Shown here: one piece after another, positions 8,980 through 17,384 of the stretch
Numbering within the stretch: position 1 is the first letter of the stretch
Layout of the letters: every line of letters starts with the position of its first letter
From: Nonomuraea maritima
GTDB lineage: Bacteria; Actinomycetota; Actinomycetes; Streptosporangiales; Streptosporangiaceae
Reading direction: 5' to 3'
DNA length: 64,000 bases
Assembly: GCF_900100395.1 (NCBI RefSeq)
Contig: NZ_FNFB01000006.1
Location: forward strand, 62,001 to 126,000
Notes under the pieces: model-generated
Database searches by the model: none
Seen by the model: only the letters and a program-made list of their open reading frames with translations
Told to the model about the DNA's origin: nothing
Made by a program: the position numbers and the translations under genes

Positions 8980-10368
8980 GTGACGAGCATCGTGATCATT
9001 GGCGGCGGACCGGGCGGCTACGAGGCAGCGCTGGTCGCCTCCCAACTGGGTGCCCACGTCACGCTGGTCGAACAGGACGGCCCCGGCGGCGCGTGCGTGC
9101 TGACCGACTGCGTGCCGTCCAAGACGTTGATCGCGACCTCCGTCCGCAAGCAGGCGCTCCTCGATGCGGCCTCGCTCGGCGTGTCGTTCACCGGCGGCAC
9201 CGACGGCGACGTCGGCTCGGTCGGCGTCGACCTGCCGCTGGTCAACAAGCGCGTCAAGGAGCTAGCGCAGGCGCAGTCGGCCGACATCTCGACCCGGCTC
9301 GAGGCCGAGGGCGTCGAGATCGTCAGGGCGCGCGGGCGGCTCGTCGACCCGCAGGTGGTGCGGGCGGGCGACCGTACGATCCGGGCCGACATGGTGCTGA
9401 TCGCGACCGGCGCCACCCCGCGCGTGCTGCCGGGGGCCGAGCCCGACGGCGAGCGCATCCTCAACTGGCGGCAGCTCTACGACCTCCAGGAGCTGCCCGA
9501 GCACCTCATCGTGGTCGGCTCGGGCGTGACGGGCGCAGAGTTCGCCGGGGCCTACCGGTCGCTGGGCGCGGAGGTCACGCTCGTCTCCAGCCGCGACCGG
9601 ATGATGCCCAACGAGGACGCCGACGGCGCCGAGGTGCTCGAAGAGGTCTACCGGCGGCGCGGCATGAACGTCATGGGCCGGTCGCGGGCGGCGTCCGTCA
9701 AGCGCACCGCCGACGGCGTGGTGGTGACCCTGGAGGACGGCCGCACGGCCGAGGGGTCGCACGCGCTGATGACGGTCGGCATGGTGCCCAACACCTCCGG
9801 CATCGGGCTGGAGGAGGCGGGGGTGCAGCTCGACAGGGGCGGCTTCATCAAGGTCGACAAGGTCTCGCGCACGTCCGCGCCCAACGTCTACGCGGCCGGC
9901 GACTGCACCGGCGTGCTGATGCTCGCCTCCGTCGCGGCCATGCAGGGCCGCATCGCGGTGTGGCACGCGCTGGGCGAGGCCGTGCAGCCGCTGCGGCTGG
10001 CCACCGTGGCCTCCAACATCTTCACCGACCCCGAGATCGCCGCGGTCGGCGTGTCGCAGCAGTCCATCGAGGCGGGCGAGATCGAGGCCAATGTGGTCAA
10101 GCTGCCGCTGGCCACCAACGCGCGGGCCAAGATGCAGGGCTTCAACGACGGGTTCGTCAAGCTGTTCTGCCGCCCCCACACCGGCATCGTGCTCGGCGGT
10201 GTCGTGGTGGCGCCGCGCGCGTCCGAGCTGATCCTCGCCGTGTCGGTGGCCGTCCAGCAGCGGCTGACCGTCGACCAGCTGGCCCACACGTTCGCGGTCT
10301 ACCCGTCGCTGTCGGGCTCCGTCACCGAGGCCGCCCGCCGCCTCATGCAGCCCGGCGTGTCGATCTAG
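8980..10368 (+). CDS. lpdA: NAD(P)H-quinone dehydrogenase, LpdA-type flavoprotein
   Basis: FAD-dependent pyridine-nucleotide disulfide oxidoreductase family protein of 462 residues. It has an N-terminal FAD motif GGGPGGYEAA (8-17), a redox pair C39-x4-C44 in ACVLTDC followed by VPSKT, the NAD motif VVGSGVTGAEFA, and the second FAD motif YAAGDCTG. The C-terminal interface helix reads YPSLSGSVTEAA, so the His of the His-Glu pair of true lipoamide dehydrogenases is absent. That fits the actinobacterial LpdA/quinone-reductase branch rather than E3 of 2-oxoacid complexes. GTG 8980 is the start matching the family N-terminus. Confidence 0.85.
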   Translation: MTSIVIIGGGPGGYEAALVASQLGAHVTLVEQDGPGGACVLTDCVPSKTLIATSVRKQALLDAASLGVSFTGGTDGDVGSVGVDLPLVNKRVKELAQAQSADISTRLEAEGVEIVRARGRLVDPQVVRAGDRTIRADMVLIATGATPRVLPGAEPDGERILNWRQLYDLQELPEHLIVVGSGVTGAEFAGAYRSLGAEVTLVSSRDRMMPNEDADGAEVLEEVYRRRGMNVMGRSRAASVKRTADGVVVTLEDGRTAEGSHALMTVGMVPNTSGIGLEEAGVQLDRGGFIKVDKVSRTSAPNVYAAGDCTGVLMLASVAAMQGRIAVWHALGEAVQPLRLATVASNIFTDPEIAAVGVSQQSIEAGEIEANVVKLPLATNARAKMQGFNDGFVKLFCRPHTGIVLGGVVVAPRASELILAVSVAVQQRLTVDQLAHTFAVYPSLSGSVTEAARRLMQPGVSI

Positions 10369-10373
10369 CCCCG

Positions 10374-10994
10374 GTGCCGGAGTTCGCGGGGGTCTTCGAC
10401 GTTCACGTGACGGTCGCGGCCGAGGGCGACGACGTGGAGCGCCTCGCGCGGTGGGCGGCGGGCAACGATGCGAAGCTCACGCACATCGTGCTGGCCAGGG
10501 GCGAGGTGCCGTCCCAGCCGATGGTCACCCTCGCCGGACGCGGCACGCTCACCGACCAGCGGGTCGCCGCGGACGCCTGCGTGGCCCGGCTGCGGGGTGA
10601 GGGCTTCGCGGTCGCCCGGGTCAAGATCGAGGCCGCGCCGTGGAACGAGGACGTGCCGCGCAGCGCGTCAGAGGCGGTGGAGCTGGCCGGCTGCTATTTC
10701 GAGCATCACGTGAAGGTCGTGGCGCGCGATGACGTGGCCGCGCTGGCGGAGGTGGGCGGACGGCATGCCGCGCACGTGTCGCGCAACGCCAGGAGGCGGC
10801 GCGACGACGGCACGCACGAGCGTTTCGTCACCCAGCGCTGCCGGGGCGTGGGCCTCGCCGAGGCGGGACGGCGTCTCGACGCGCTCGTGGCGGAGTTACG
10901 CTCGCGCGGCTTCGCCGTGCAGGAGACCGAGCGGGAGTTCGTCGTGCACGACGACAACCCCGCGATCGACGCCGGCTGGATCGAGGAGCGATGA
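10374..10994 (+). CDS. Hypothetical protein with internal duplication
   Basis: A 206-residue soluble protein I do not recognise. It appears to be a tandem duplication: residues ~5-85 (FDVHVTV, TDQRVAADACVARLRGEGFAV) align by eye with ~100-195 (FEHHVKVV, GRRLDALVAELRSRGFAV), each a beta-alpha-beta-like unit ending in a helix and the phrase [GS]xGFAV. The GTG start lies 5 nt after the lpdA stop, and its TGA overlaps the next gene's ATG. Co-translation with the AbiEii-like nucleotidyltransferase is therefore likely and is the only functional clue. Confidence 0.6.
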   Translation: MPEFAGVFDVHVTVAAEGDDVERLARWAAGNDAKLTHIVLARGEVPSQPMVTLAGRGTLTDQRVAADACVARLRGEGFAVARVKIEAAPWNEDVPRSASEAVELAGCYFEHHVKVVARDDVAALAEVGGRHAAHVSRNARRRRDDGTHERFVTQRCRGVGLAEAGRRLDALVAELRSRGFAVQETEREFVVHDDNPAIDAGWIEER

Positions 10995-11959
10995 CCACGT
11001 CATGGGAGCGGTGGGGCGGCGAGCGGACCCCTGAGCGGGGCTCTCCCCACTTCCCCGGGACGTACCTTCCGGCCGCGCACGGCGGCCAGGTCCGTCAGCC
11101 GCCGATCTTCGACCCGGCCCTGAAGCAGTTCGTCCACGCGTTCCGCGCCGGCGAGCCCGTCTTCGCGGACGAGGAGACCGGACGCCGATGGCGATGGGCG
11201 CGCCGCACGGTCATCGACCATCTGGTCCGCGTCGTCGCCGGGTCGCCGTGGTGCGAGAACCTCGTCCTGCGCGGCAGCCTCCTGCTGGAGGCGTGGATCG
11301 GGGAGCAGGCTCGCGACCCGGGTGACCTCGACTGGGTGGTGGTACCCCAGAGCGTCACCCTGGAGAGCCCGCTCACGGCGGCGATGTTCAAGGGTTTGAT
11401 CGCAGCGGTGGCGGGCGCGCCGCGGGTGTCCGGCACGGTGACCCTCGACGCCGGCGACATCGCCGTGGACGACATCTGGACCTACGAGCGGGCCCCCGGG
11501 CGCCGCCTGCTGTTCACCTGGCACGCCGAGGACCTGCCGCCGGGCACGGTGCAGCTCGACTTCGTCTTCGACGAGCGCCTGCCGGCGCCGCCGGAGCCCG
11601 CGCTGATCCCGCGCGCCGGGGGCGGCGACCCGACGCTGGTCCAGGCGGCCACGCCCGAGCTCTCGCTGGCCTGGAAGCTGCTCTGGCTGGCCACCGACAT
11701 GTATCCGCAGGGCAAGGACCTGTACGACGCGGTGCTGCTGGCCGAGCGGTTCACCCTCCCGCCGGAGCTCCTGCGGCAGGTGCTGTCGCTGTCGCAGGAG
11801 CTCACCGAACGGGAGGTGGCGGAGTTCGGCCCGGACGCGATCCGGGCGCTGGACGTGGACTGGCCGGAGTTCCAGGGGGAGTACCCGCAGGTCGAAGGCG
11901 AGGCAAGCGCCTGGACGGAGCGGCTCGCCCGAGCACTCGCCCCCACCTTCAGCCGGTGA
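10991..11959 (+). CDS. Nucleotidyltransferase, AbiEii-like
   Basis: A 322-residue protein of the AbiEii/nucleotidyltransferase-like superfamily. Near residues 92-117 it has the G-S motif (VLRGSLLLEAW) and the metal pair in GDLDWVV. A further acidic beta-strand QLDFVFDE lies near 190, and a helical C-terminal half contains the AbiEii-like stretch ELSLAWKLLWLATD. It is translationally coupled (ATGA) to the 206-residue gene. AbiEii enzymes can act as toxins, but no winged-helix AbiEi antitoxin is present, so a toxin role is only a possibility. Its 3' end overlaps the convergent acetamidase gene by 11 nt. Confidence 0.65.
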   Translation: MTTSWERWGGERTPERGSPHFPGTYLPAAHGGQVRQPPIFDPALKQFVHAFRAGEPVFADEETGRRWRWARRTVIDHLVRVVAGSPWCENLVLRGSLLLEAWIGEQARDPGDLDWVVVPQSVTLESPLTAAMFKGLIAAVAGAPRVSGTVTLDAGDIAVDDIWTYERAPGRRLLFTWHAEDLPPGTVQLDFVFDERLPAPPEPALIPRAGGGDPTLVQAATPELSLAWKLLWLATDMYPQGKDLYDAVLLAERFTLPPELLRQVLSLSQELTEREVAEFGPDAIRALDVDWPEFQGEYPQVEGEASAWTERLARALAPTFSR

Positions 11960-13061
11960 AGATGTCCTCCGGGAGGAAGGCCGAGACCAGGAAGCTCGGG
12001 ACGTCGACCAGCTGACTCACCTTGAGGTCCACGGCGACGCTGCAGATGGCGTACGCCTGCTGCGCCGTCCAGCCGCGTTCGCCGAGGTGGTCGATCATGT
12101 CGAGGAGGGCGTTGCGGGCGGCCAGGGTGGCGTTCTCGGCCAAGACCTCGCCGTCCCGGGTGACCGACATGCCGGTCGTGGCGTAGAAGCGGCGCGGGGC
12201 CGCGTACTCGGGGGCCACCCAGTAGTCGGAGCGGGCGAAGCGCGGGGCGCGGATGCCCTTGGCGGCGGCCTCGCCGGGGTGCAGGTGGAAGCGCACGCGG
12301 AGGGTCGCGTTCATCTCGATGGCCGTGCCGCACGCCTCGCAGTCGCCCTGCGCGAAGTGCGCGTCGCCCGCCGAGAAGAGCGCGCCCGGCGTGTCGACCG
12401 GCAGGTACAGCCGCGTACCGGCTCCTGACTGCTTGATGTCGATGTTGCCCGCCTGCTCGCGCGGCGGGATAGTGCGCAGCCCGGCCGCGCCCGCGGGGGA
12501 GGCGGGCACCGCGCCCGCGGGCGAGGGAGGCAGCACGAAGCCGCCGCGCGCCAGCGCCGCCTGCTCGCGGGCGGTGATCCTGGCCAGCGAGTCGTGGCCG
12601 GGCGCGAGGCCGATCGTGCCCATGAACGGCGCGGCAGGGACGCGGACGCCGGGCAGGTCGTCGGAGACCGCCCAGCCGTCCGCGAGCTGCCAGCGCACGA
12701 TGAACGGCTCGGGGAACTCGTCGCGCAGGAACCCGAAGCCGGGCACCTGCACGGTGTAGCCGTACCCGTCGGGGACGACCTCCAGGATCTCGATCTCCAG
12801 CAGGTCGCCCGGTTCGGCGCCCTCGATGTGGACGGGGCCGGTGAGCGGGTGGACGAGGTCGAGGTCGGGGGCCTCGACGGTCTTCAGCGTGGCGTCGGGG
12901 CCCATCTGGCCGTCGAACGCGTCGCGGGTCTCCATGACCACCTCGTCGCCGGGGGCGCAGCGGACGACGGGTGGGATGTCCGGATGCCACCGGTTGTGGC
13001 CGGTGCCTGGTTCGTCACGCAGGGGGAGTGCGGGATTGATGCGGATCTCGTGTACGGCCAT
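11949..13061 (-). CDS. Acetamidase/formamidase family protein
   Basis: A 370-residue amidohydrolase of the FmdA/AmdA family, which hydrolyses short-chain amides to acid and ammonia. Family features are the N-terminal RWHPDIPP and APGDEV strands, GPVHIEGAEPGDLLEIEILEV, the FMGTIGLAP segment, and the conserved SAGDAHFAQGDCEACGTAIE block. The ATG at 13061 follows a GAGGGGG ribosome site; an upstream extension has no family similarity. It stands alone on this strand and is divergent from the lipoprotein gene. Confidence 0.88.
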   Translation of the reverse strand: MAVHEIRINPALPLRDEPGTGHNRWHPDIPPVVRCAPGDEVVMETRDAFDGQMGPDATLKTVEAPDLDLVHPLTGPVHIEGAEPGDLLEIEILEVVPDGYGYTVQVPGFGFLRDEFPEPFIVRWQLADGWAVSDDLPGVRVPAAPFMGTIGLAPGHDSLARITAREQAALARGGFVLPPSPAGAVPASPAGAAGLRTIPPREQAGNIDIKQSGAGTRLYLPVDTPGALFSAGDAHFAQGDCEACGTAIEMNATLRVRFHLHPGEAAAKGIRAPRFARSDYWVAPEYAAPRRFYATTGMSVTRDGEVLAENATLAARNALLDMIDHLGERGWTAQQAYAICSVAVDLKVSQLVDVPSFLVSAFLPEDIFTG

Positions 13062-13209
13062 GACGGAACCCCCTCGAAGTGGCGCGTATGCCGCAACGCT
13101 GAGCGCACCCGTTCCGCCTGTCAAGCCAGTAGTGGTGTACCTGCGCACCGGGCGGGGCGCCGGGTGGCAGTATCGGCGAGGTGCCGATGCCGTCAGACGG
13201 AGTTCCGCA

Positions 13210-14091
13210 GTGACCGTTGCGCGTGGCGTCGCCGTGCTGCTCGTGGCGGCCCTCTCGGGGTGCGGCGCGGGCGACGCGGGCTTCGACCTCGCCCTCCCGC
13301 TCGACGCCTACGACCTGTCGGCGGCCGAGCGCCGCGTGGTGGACGAGGTCCGGTTCCGGCTGCTCGCCGACTGCACGCGTACGTACGGGGTGGAGCTGAA
13401 GCCCTCGCCGCCGAGCGCTCGCGGGCCGGAGGAGCACCGCAACGCGGCCTATCTCGGCTGGCTGGGCGACCGGCAGGTGGAGATCTACGGCTACGCCGGG
13501 CCGCCCAGCCCGCCCGTGATCGACTACACCACCTATCCCGTGTCGGACGAGCAGATCGTCGTGCTGGAGGGCAAGCGCGGGAAGTTCCACGGCAGGGCCG
13601 TACCGGCCGGGGGCTGCCTGCGCCGGACGGAGGCGATCCTCGACCAGGGCTCGGTGGGCCTGCTCGGCAGCAAGGCCGCCAGGGTGCGCGAGGAGCAGGA
13701 CTTCTTCCTGCTGGCCAACGACGCGTCGGGCCAGGCGTCCGCCGATCCGCGGGTCCGCCGGGCCGAGCAGGTGTGGAGCGACTGCATGAAGGACGAGGGC
13801 TTCGACTACCCCTACGCGGGGGCCGCCGTCGCGGACCCGCGATGGGCCCGTACGGCGAAGTCCGGGCAGCCGCGCAAGGTGACGGCGGCCGAGATCGCGA
13901 CGGCCACCGCCGACGTGGCGTGCCGGGACACCACCGGCTACTACGCCGCGCGGCGGGCGGCGTACCGAGACAGCCAGCAGCGGATCATCGCCGACAACCG
14001 GGCCAGGCTCGACCGCATCAAGACCATCAACCGGGTGCAGCTCGAGAACGCGCGCAGGTACCTGGCGGGCGAGCTCGTGGCGACCTGGTAG
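13210..14091 (+). CDS. Predicted lipoprotein of unknown function
   Basis: A 293-residue exported protein with a short signal peptide and lipobox LSGC (Cys18), expected to be anchored on the outer face of the membrane. The rest is charged and helical. Three further Cys (DCTRTYG, GGCLRR and SDCMKDEG contexts) could form disulfides, with conserved-looking EDGFDYPYA-type spacing. This resembles other orphan actinomycete lipoproteins, not a named family. The GTG at 13210 follows ACGGAG. It lies just upstream of the gas-vesicle genes, but a hairpin and a T-tract separate them. Confidence 0.7.
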   Translation: MTVARGVAVLLVAALSGCGAGDAGFDLALPLDAYDLSAAERRVVDEVRFRLLADCTRTYGVELKPSPPSARGPEEHRNAAYLGWLGDRQVEIYGYAGPPSPPVIDYTTYPVSDEQIVVLEGKRGKFHGRAVPAGGCLRRTEAILDQGSVGLLGSKAARVREEQDFFLLANDASGQASADPRVRRAEQVWSDCMKDEGFDYPYAGAAVADPRWARTAKSGQPRKVTAAEIATATADVACRDTTGYYAARRAAYRDSQQRIIADNRARLDRIKTINRVQLENARRYLAGELVATW

Positions 14092-14098
14092 AAACGCC

Positions 14099-14115
14099 CG
14101 TTCTCCCCAAGAACG
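14099..14115 (+). terminator. Short hairpin after the lipoprotein gene
   Basis: CGTTCT-CCCCA-AGAACG, a perfect 6-bp stem with a 5-nt loop, starts 8 nt after the stop codon at 14091. There is no adjacent T-run, so it is at best a weak intrinsic terminator. Confidence 0.35.
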
Positions 14116-14227
14116 CGGAACGTGTCCACCCGTACGCGCAAAGTGTGGCAAGCCTGTCGGTTTTTTTGTTGTATGGGGTTCTGTGTCCTTTTTGATGGGC
14201 AGGCAACACGAACGAGAGGAGATATCC
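14116..14227 (+). promoter_or_regulatory. Leader/promoter region of the gas-vesicle operon
   Basis: The gap contains a run of seven T at 14161-14167 followed by TGTT and a T-rich stretch to about 14193, unusual in this genome. A strong ribosome site GAGAGGAGAT lies just before the ATG at 14228. I could not fit a convincing -35/-10 pair, and an alternative sigma factor promoter is possible. The T-run could also end transcription from upstream. Confidence 0.4.
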
Positions 14228-14656
14228 ATGAGTACGTCTGTGCAACCGGCCGGGACCGGCCAGATGGCCGGACGTCCGTCGCCCACGGGCCTGGCCGACG
14301 TCATCGACACCATCCTCGACAAAGGGCTGGTGATCGACGCGTACGTCAGGGTGTCGCTCGTCGGGATCGAGATCCTCACGATCGACGCCCGGGTCGTGGT
14401 TGCGAGCGTGGACACGTACCTGCGTTTCGCCGAGGCGGCCAACCGGCTGGACCTCGCGGAGAGCGAAGAGGGACTGACCGACGTCCTCGCCGCGACCAAG
14501 GGTGGGGGCAAGCCCCAGGACATGGTCCAGGGCTCGGCGGCCGGCGAACTCACCGGTCAGCGGCAGGACGAGCCCGAGGTCACCGTCGAGCGTGAGCCGC
14601 GCGAGTCGCGCGAGGCGCCGCGCAGGCGGCCGCGAGTCCAGCGAGAGGAAGAGTAA
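14228..14656 (+). CDS. gvpA: Gas vesicle major structural protein GvpA
   Basis: The subunit that polymerises into the hollow protein wall of gas vesicles. The conserved core is at residues ~20-75: [49 protein letters not shown]. Unlike the ~70-residue cyanobacterial and haloarchaeal GvpA, this 142-residue form carries a long, charged, disordered C-terminal tail ending in Arg/Glu repeats. Such tails occur in actinobacteria, but their role is unknown. The ATG follows GAGGAG. It is the first gene of an eight-gene gvp operon. Confidence 0.93.
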   Translation: MSTSVQPAGTGQMAGRPSPTGLADVIDTILDKGLVIDAYVRVSLVGIEILTIDARVVVASVDTYLRFAEAANRLDLAESEEGLTDVLAATKGGGKPQDMVQGSAAGELTGQRQDEPEVTVEREPRESREAPRRRPRVQREEE

Positions 14657-14661
14657 GCACC

Positions 14662-15468
14662 ATGGGACGTCCGAAGGTCTCCACGGCCTCCGTGCCGAAA
14701 CAGCGCGCCGGCAAGGCCGAGAACCTCGCCTCCTACGTCTACGGCATCGTGCCCGCCGACCTGAAGAGCCCGCCCGAGACCGAAGGGCTGGGCGAACCCG
14801 CGGGCAAGGTGCGGCTCGTCCGCCACGGCGAGATCGCCGCGCTCGTGAGCGACGTCGACGCCGGCGAGCCGCTCGGCAGCCCGGGCGACTACTACGCCCA
14901 CGAACGGCTGCTCGACGCCACCGCCGCGAAGTCGCCGGTGCTGCCGTTCCGGTTCGGCGCCGTGCTGTCCGACGCCGACGCCGTGGTGCGGGAGCTGCTC
15001 GAACCGCACCACGACGAGTTCAGCGCGGCCCTGCGCGAGCTGGAGGGCATGGCGGAGTTCATCGTCCGGGGCCGCTACGTCGAACGGGCCCTGCTGTCGG
15101 AGATCCTCGCCGAGAGCCCGGAGGCCGAGAGTTTGCGCCGGCTCATCCGCGGGCGGGACGAGATGGCCACCCGCGACGAACGGATCAGGCTCGGTGAGAT
15201 CGTCGCCGAGAGCATCGAGGCCAAGCGCGACATGGACACCCAGCTGCTGGTCGACGGGCTCTCCGGCCACTACGAGATGGCGGTGGTCCGCGAGCCCACG
15301 CACGAGCAGGACGCCGTGCACGTGGCGCTGCTCGTCGAGACGGGCAGGCAGCGGGAGCTGGAGGAGACGCTCACGGCGTTCGGCGAACGCTGGGAGGGGC
15401 GCGTGGACCTGCGCCTGCTCGGCCCGCTCGCCCCGTACGACTTCGTCACCACGCAGCAGGAGGTCTGA
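14662..15468 (+). CDS. gvpF: Gas vesicle protein GvpF (GvpF/L family)
   Basis: Accessory assembly protein of 268 residues, thought to bind GvpA and act in early vesicle nucleation. It has the GvpF/L N-terminal signature SYVYGIVPAD, a central VLPFRFGAVL strand, and the C-terminal RLLGPLAPYDFV motif that closes the second alpha/beta domain. It starts 5 nt after gvpA. A second family member, gvpL, is in the same operon; the order (next to gvpA and gvpG) makes this one GvpF. Confidence 0.9.
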   Translation: MGRPKVSTASVPKQRAGKAENLASYVYGIVPADLKSPPETEGLGEPAGKVRLVRHGEIAALVSDVDAGEPLGSPGDYYAHERLLDATAAKSPVLPFRFGAVLSDADAVVRELLEPHHDEFSAALRELEGMAEFIVRGRYVERALLSEILAESPEAESLRRLIRGRDEMATRDERIRLGEIVAESIEAKRDMDTQLLVDGLSGHYEMAVVREPTHEQDAVHVALLVETGRQRELEETLTAFGERWEGRVDLRLLGPLAPYDFVTTQQEV

Positions 15469-15471
15469 GCC

Positions 15472-15708
15472 GTGGGTTTGGTGACGGGACTCCTGACGTT
15501 TCCGTTGTACGGGCCGCTGCGCGGTCTGGTCTGGCTCGCACAACGGATTCAGGAACAGGCAGAGACGGAACTGCACAACCCCGCGTCCGTACGGCGGCGC
15601 CTCGAGGAGATCGAGGAGGCCCGGCGCGCCGGGCTGATCTCCGAGGAGGAGGAGCGCCGTGCGGTCGACGAGGCGCTGCAACGGTTGACCGCCACCACCC
15701 GGAGGTGA
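15472..15708 (+). CDS. gvpG: Gas vesicle protein GvpG
   Basis: A 78-residue accessory protein with the family hallmark N-terminus GLVTGLLTFPLYGPLRGLVWLA and a charged coiled-coil second half. GvpG interacts with GvpF/L and GvpA during assembly. The GTG at 15472 follows AGGAGG, which lies inside the end of gvpF, so translation is coupled. Confidence 0.9.
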   Translation: MGLVTGLLTFPLYGPLRGLVWLAQRIQEQAETELHNPASVRRRLEEIEEARRAGLISEEEERRAVDEALQRLTATTRR

Positions 15709-15711
15709 TCG

Positions 15712-16092
15712 ATGCCCACCACCCGACGCGCGGGCGTCATGAAGACGCGCGCCCATCCGCCCGAGACCTCGGACGAGCCCGACGAGTCCGGGCCACGCGG
15801 GCGCGCGCCCGAGCGTCCGCGCCGCCCGCTGAACGCCGCGACGGCGGGCGGCATCGCCCTTCGCCACATCACGGAGCTCACCTCGAGGCAGTCCGAGGGC
15901 GTGACCTCGGTGGAGCCGACCGAGGACGGCTGGCTCGTCAGCGTCGAGGTCGTCGAGAGCCGCCGGATCCCCTCCTCCAGCGACATGCTCGCCATCTATC
16001 TGCTCACCATCGACAAGGAGGGTCGTCTGGTGTCGTACCGGAGGACACGGCGCTACCGGCGGGCCAACGCCGACTTCAGCGAGGCGTACTGA
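15712..16092 (+). CDS. gvpO: Gas vesicle protein GvpO
   Basis: A 126-residue accessory protein. The N-terminal 40 residues are Arg/Pro-rich and disordered. The conserved domain (ITELTSRQSEGVTSVEPTED, then GWLVSVEVVESRRIPSSSDMLA and YLLTIDKEGRLVSYRR) is the GvpO family core. It is required for gas-vesicle formation in haloarchaea and is typical of actinobacterial clusters, where it often precedes gvpA; here it lies after gvpG. GGAGGTG precedes the ATG. The TGA shares one base with the gvpJ ATG (TGATG). Confidence 0.88.
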   Translation: MPTTRRAGVMKTRAHPPETSDEPDESGPRGRAPERPRRPLNAATAGGIALRHITELTSRQSEGVTSVEPTEDGWLVSVEVVESRRIPSSSDMLAIYLLTIDKEGRLVSYRRTRRYRRANADFSEAY

Positions 16093-16427
16093 TGGACCGG
16101 GTCATGCAGTCCGGCGGCCCCATGCGCGCCGGCTACGGAGCCGCACCCATGAACCGCGAGCCGACCAACCTCGGCGACATCCTGGAACGGGTGCTCGACC
16201 GGGGCGTCGTGATCGCCGGTGACATCCGGGTCAACCTGCTGGACATCGAACTGCTGACGATCAAGCTGCGGCTGCTGATCGCGTCCGTGGACACCGCCAG
16301 GGAACTCGGCATCGACTGGTGGCAGCACGACCCGTGGCTGTCGGGCAGGGACCGCGAGCTGGTGGAGGAGAACCGCCGCCTGCGCCGCCGCCTGTCCGCG
16401 CTGGAGCAGGAGGGCCTCGATGCCTGA
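16092..16427 (+). CDS. gvpJ: Gas vesicle protein GvpJ
   Basis: A 111-residue minor wall protein homologous to GvpA. The core is at residues ~26-90 (LGDILERVLDRGVVIAGDIR, NLLDIELLTIKLRLLIASVDTA), followed by the GvpJ-type GIDWWQHDPWLSG and a C-terminal coiled coil. Minor GvpA-like proteins are thought to shape the conical tips or nucleate assembly. An internal ATG at 16149 is an alternative start. It overlaps gvpL by 8 nt. Confidence 0.87.
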   Translation: MDRVMQSGGPMRAGYGAAPMNREPTNLGDILERVLDRGVVIAGDIRVNLLDIELLTIKLRLLIASVDTARELGIDWWQHDPWLSGRDRELVEENRRLRRRLSALEQEGLDA

Positions 16428-17187
16428 GGGCACCTACCTGTACGCCGTGGCCCGCGACGTCCTGTCTCAGTGCCCGGACGGCGTCGCCGACCTGCCGGTA
16501 CGCACCATCAGCGGCGGGCCGGGGCTTGTCGCGTACGTGAGCACGGTGCCGCTGGACCGGTTCGGCGAGCAGCCGCTGCGGCGGTCGCTGGAGGACATGG
16601 ACTGGGTGGCCGAGACGGCCCGCGCCCACCACCGCGTCGTGGACGCCGTGGCGGCGGCCACCGCGACGGCCCCCGTCCGGCTCGTCACCGTGTACGACGG
16701 CGACGGGCCCGTACGCGACCTGCTCGACCGGCGCGGGCAGGACTTCCTGCGGGTGCTCGACCACGTGACCGGGCGGCGCGAGTGGGGCGTCAAGGCGTAC
16801 GCCGTCGCGTCCGCGGACGGTGCGGACGGTCAGGACGAGCCCGCCGCGGCGACTCCGCACGCGGGGCGGCCGGGGACCGCGTACCTGCAGCGGCGGCGGG
16901 CGAACCTGCGCGGCAGGGAGCAGATCCGCCGCCAGGCACTCCAGCGCGCCGACCACATCCACCGGGCGCTGAGCGCGCTGTCGGTGGCGGGCTGCCGCCA
17001 CCGCGCCCAGGACCCCAGTTTGTCGGGCCGGCACGACTGGATGCTGCTGAACGGCGCCTACCTCGTGGACGACAAGCGCGAGGACGAGTTCGCCGAGCTG
17101 GCGCGAGACCTCGGCGGCGACGGCGTGGAGCTACGGGTGACCGGACCCTGGGCGCCGTACTCGTTCACGGTCATGGAGACCAGGTGA
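16420..17187 (+). CDS. gvpL: Gas vesicle protein GvpL (GvpF/L family)
   Basis: A 255-residue paralogue of GvpF, with YLYAVARDV at the N-terminus, APVRLVTVYDG in the middle and VTGPWAPYSFTVME at the end. In haloarchaea, GvpL is a hub that contacts several other accessory Gvp proteins. It overlaps gvpJ by 8 nt, and its TGA overlaps the gvpS ATG by one base. It is more diverged from GvpF than expected for a recent duplication. Confidence 0.87.
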   Translation: MPEGTYLYAVARDVLSQCPDGVADLPVRTISGGPGLVAYVSTVPLDRFGEQPLRRSLEDMDWVAETARAHHRVVDAVAAATATAPVRLVTVYDGDGPVRDLLDRRGQDFLRVLDHVTGRREWGVKAYAVASADGADGQDEPAAATPHAGRPGTAYLQRRRANLRGREQIRRQALQRADHIHRALSALSVAGCRHRAQDPSLSGRHDWMLLNGAYLVDDKREDEFAELARDLGGDGVELRVTGPWAPYSFTVMETR

Positions 17188-17384
17188 TGCGGGACGTCGT
17201 CGCCCACGAACGACTGCCGCCCGAGCGCGTCGCCCTCGTGGACCTGCTCGACCGGCTGCTGGCGGGAGGCGTGGTGGTGACCGGCGACCTGGTGCTGTCC
17301 ATCGCCGACGTCGACCTGGTCCGCATCTCGCTGCGGGCCCTCATCGTGTCCATCGACGAACTCGAGGGAGGTGGACCCCGGTGA
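17187..17384 (+). CDS. gvpS: Gas vesicle protein GvpS (small GvpA-like)
   Basis: A 65-residue GvpA-family protein that is little more than the core fold: ALVDLLDRLLAGGVVVTGDL then VLSIADVDLVRISLRALIVS. Its position between gvpL and gvpK matches gvpS of other actinobacterial clusters. It probably contributes a minor subunit or nucleator. Start and stop overlap both neighbours. Confidence 0.82.
   Translation: MRDVVAHERLPPERVALVDLLDRLLAGGVVVTGDLVLSIADVDLVRISLRALIVSIDELEGGGPR

Noticed and set aside
10374..11959. Classical AbiE toxin-antitoxin system
   Set aside because: The first gene has no winged-helix AbiEi features; only the second gene resembles AbiEii. It is kept as an open possibility in the findings.
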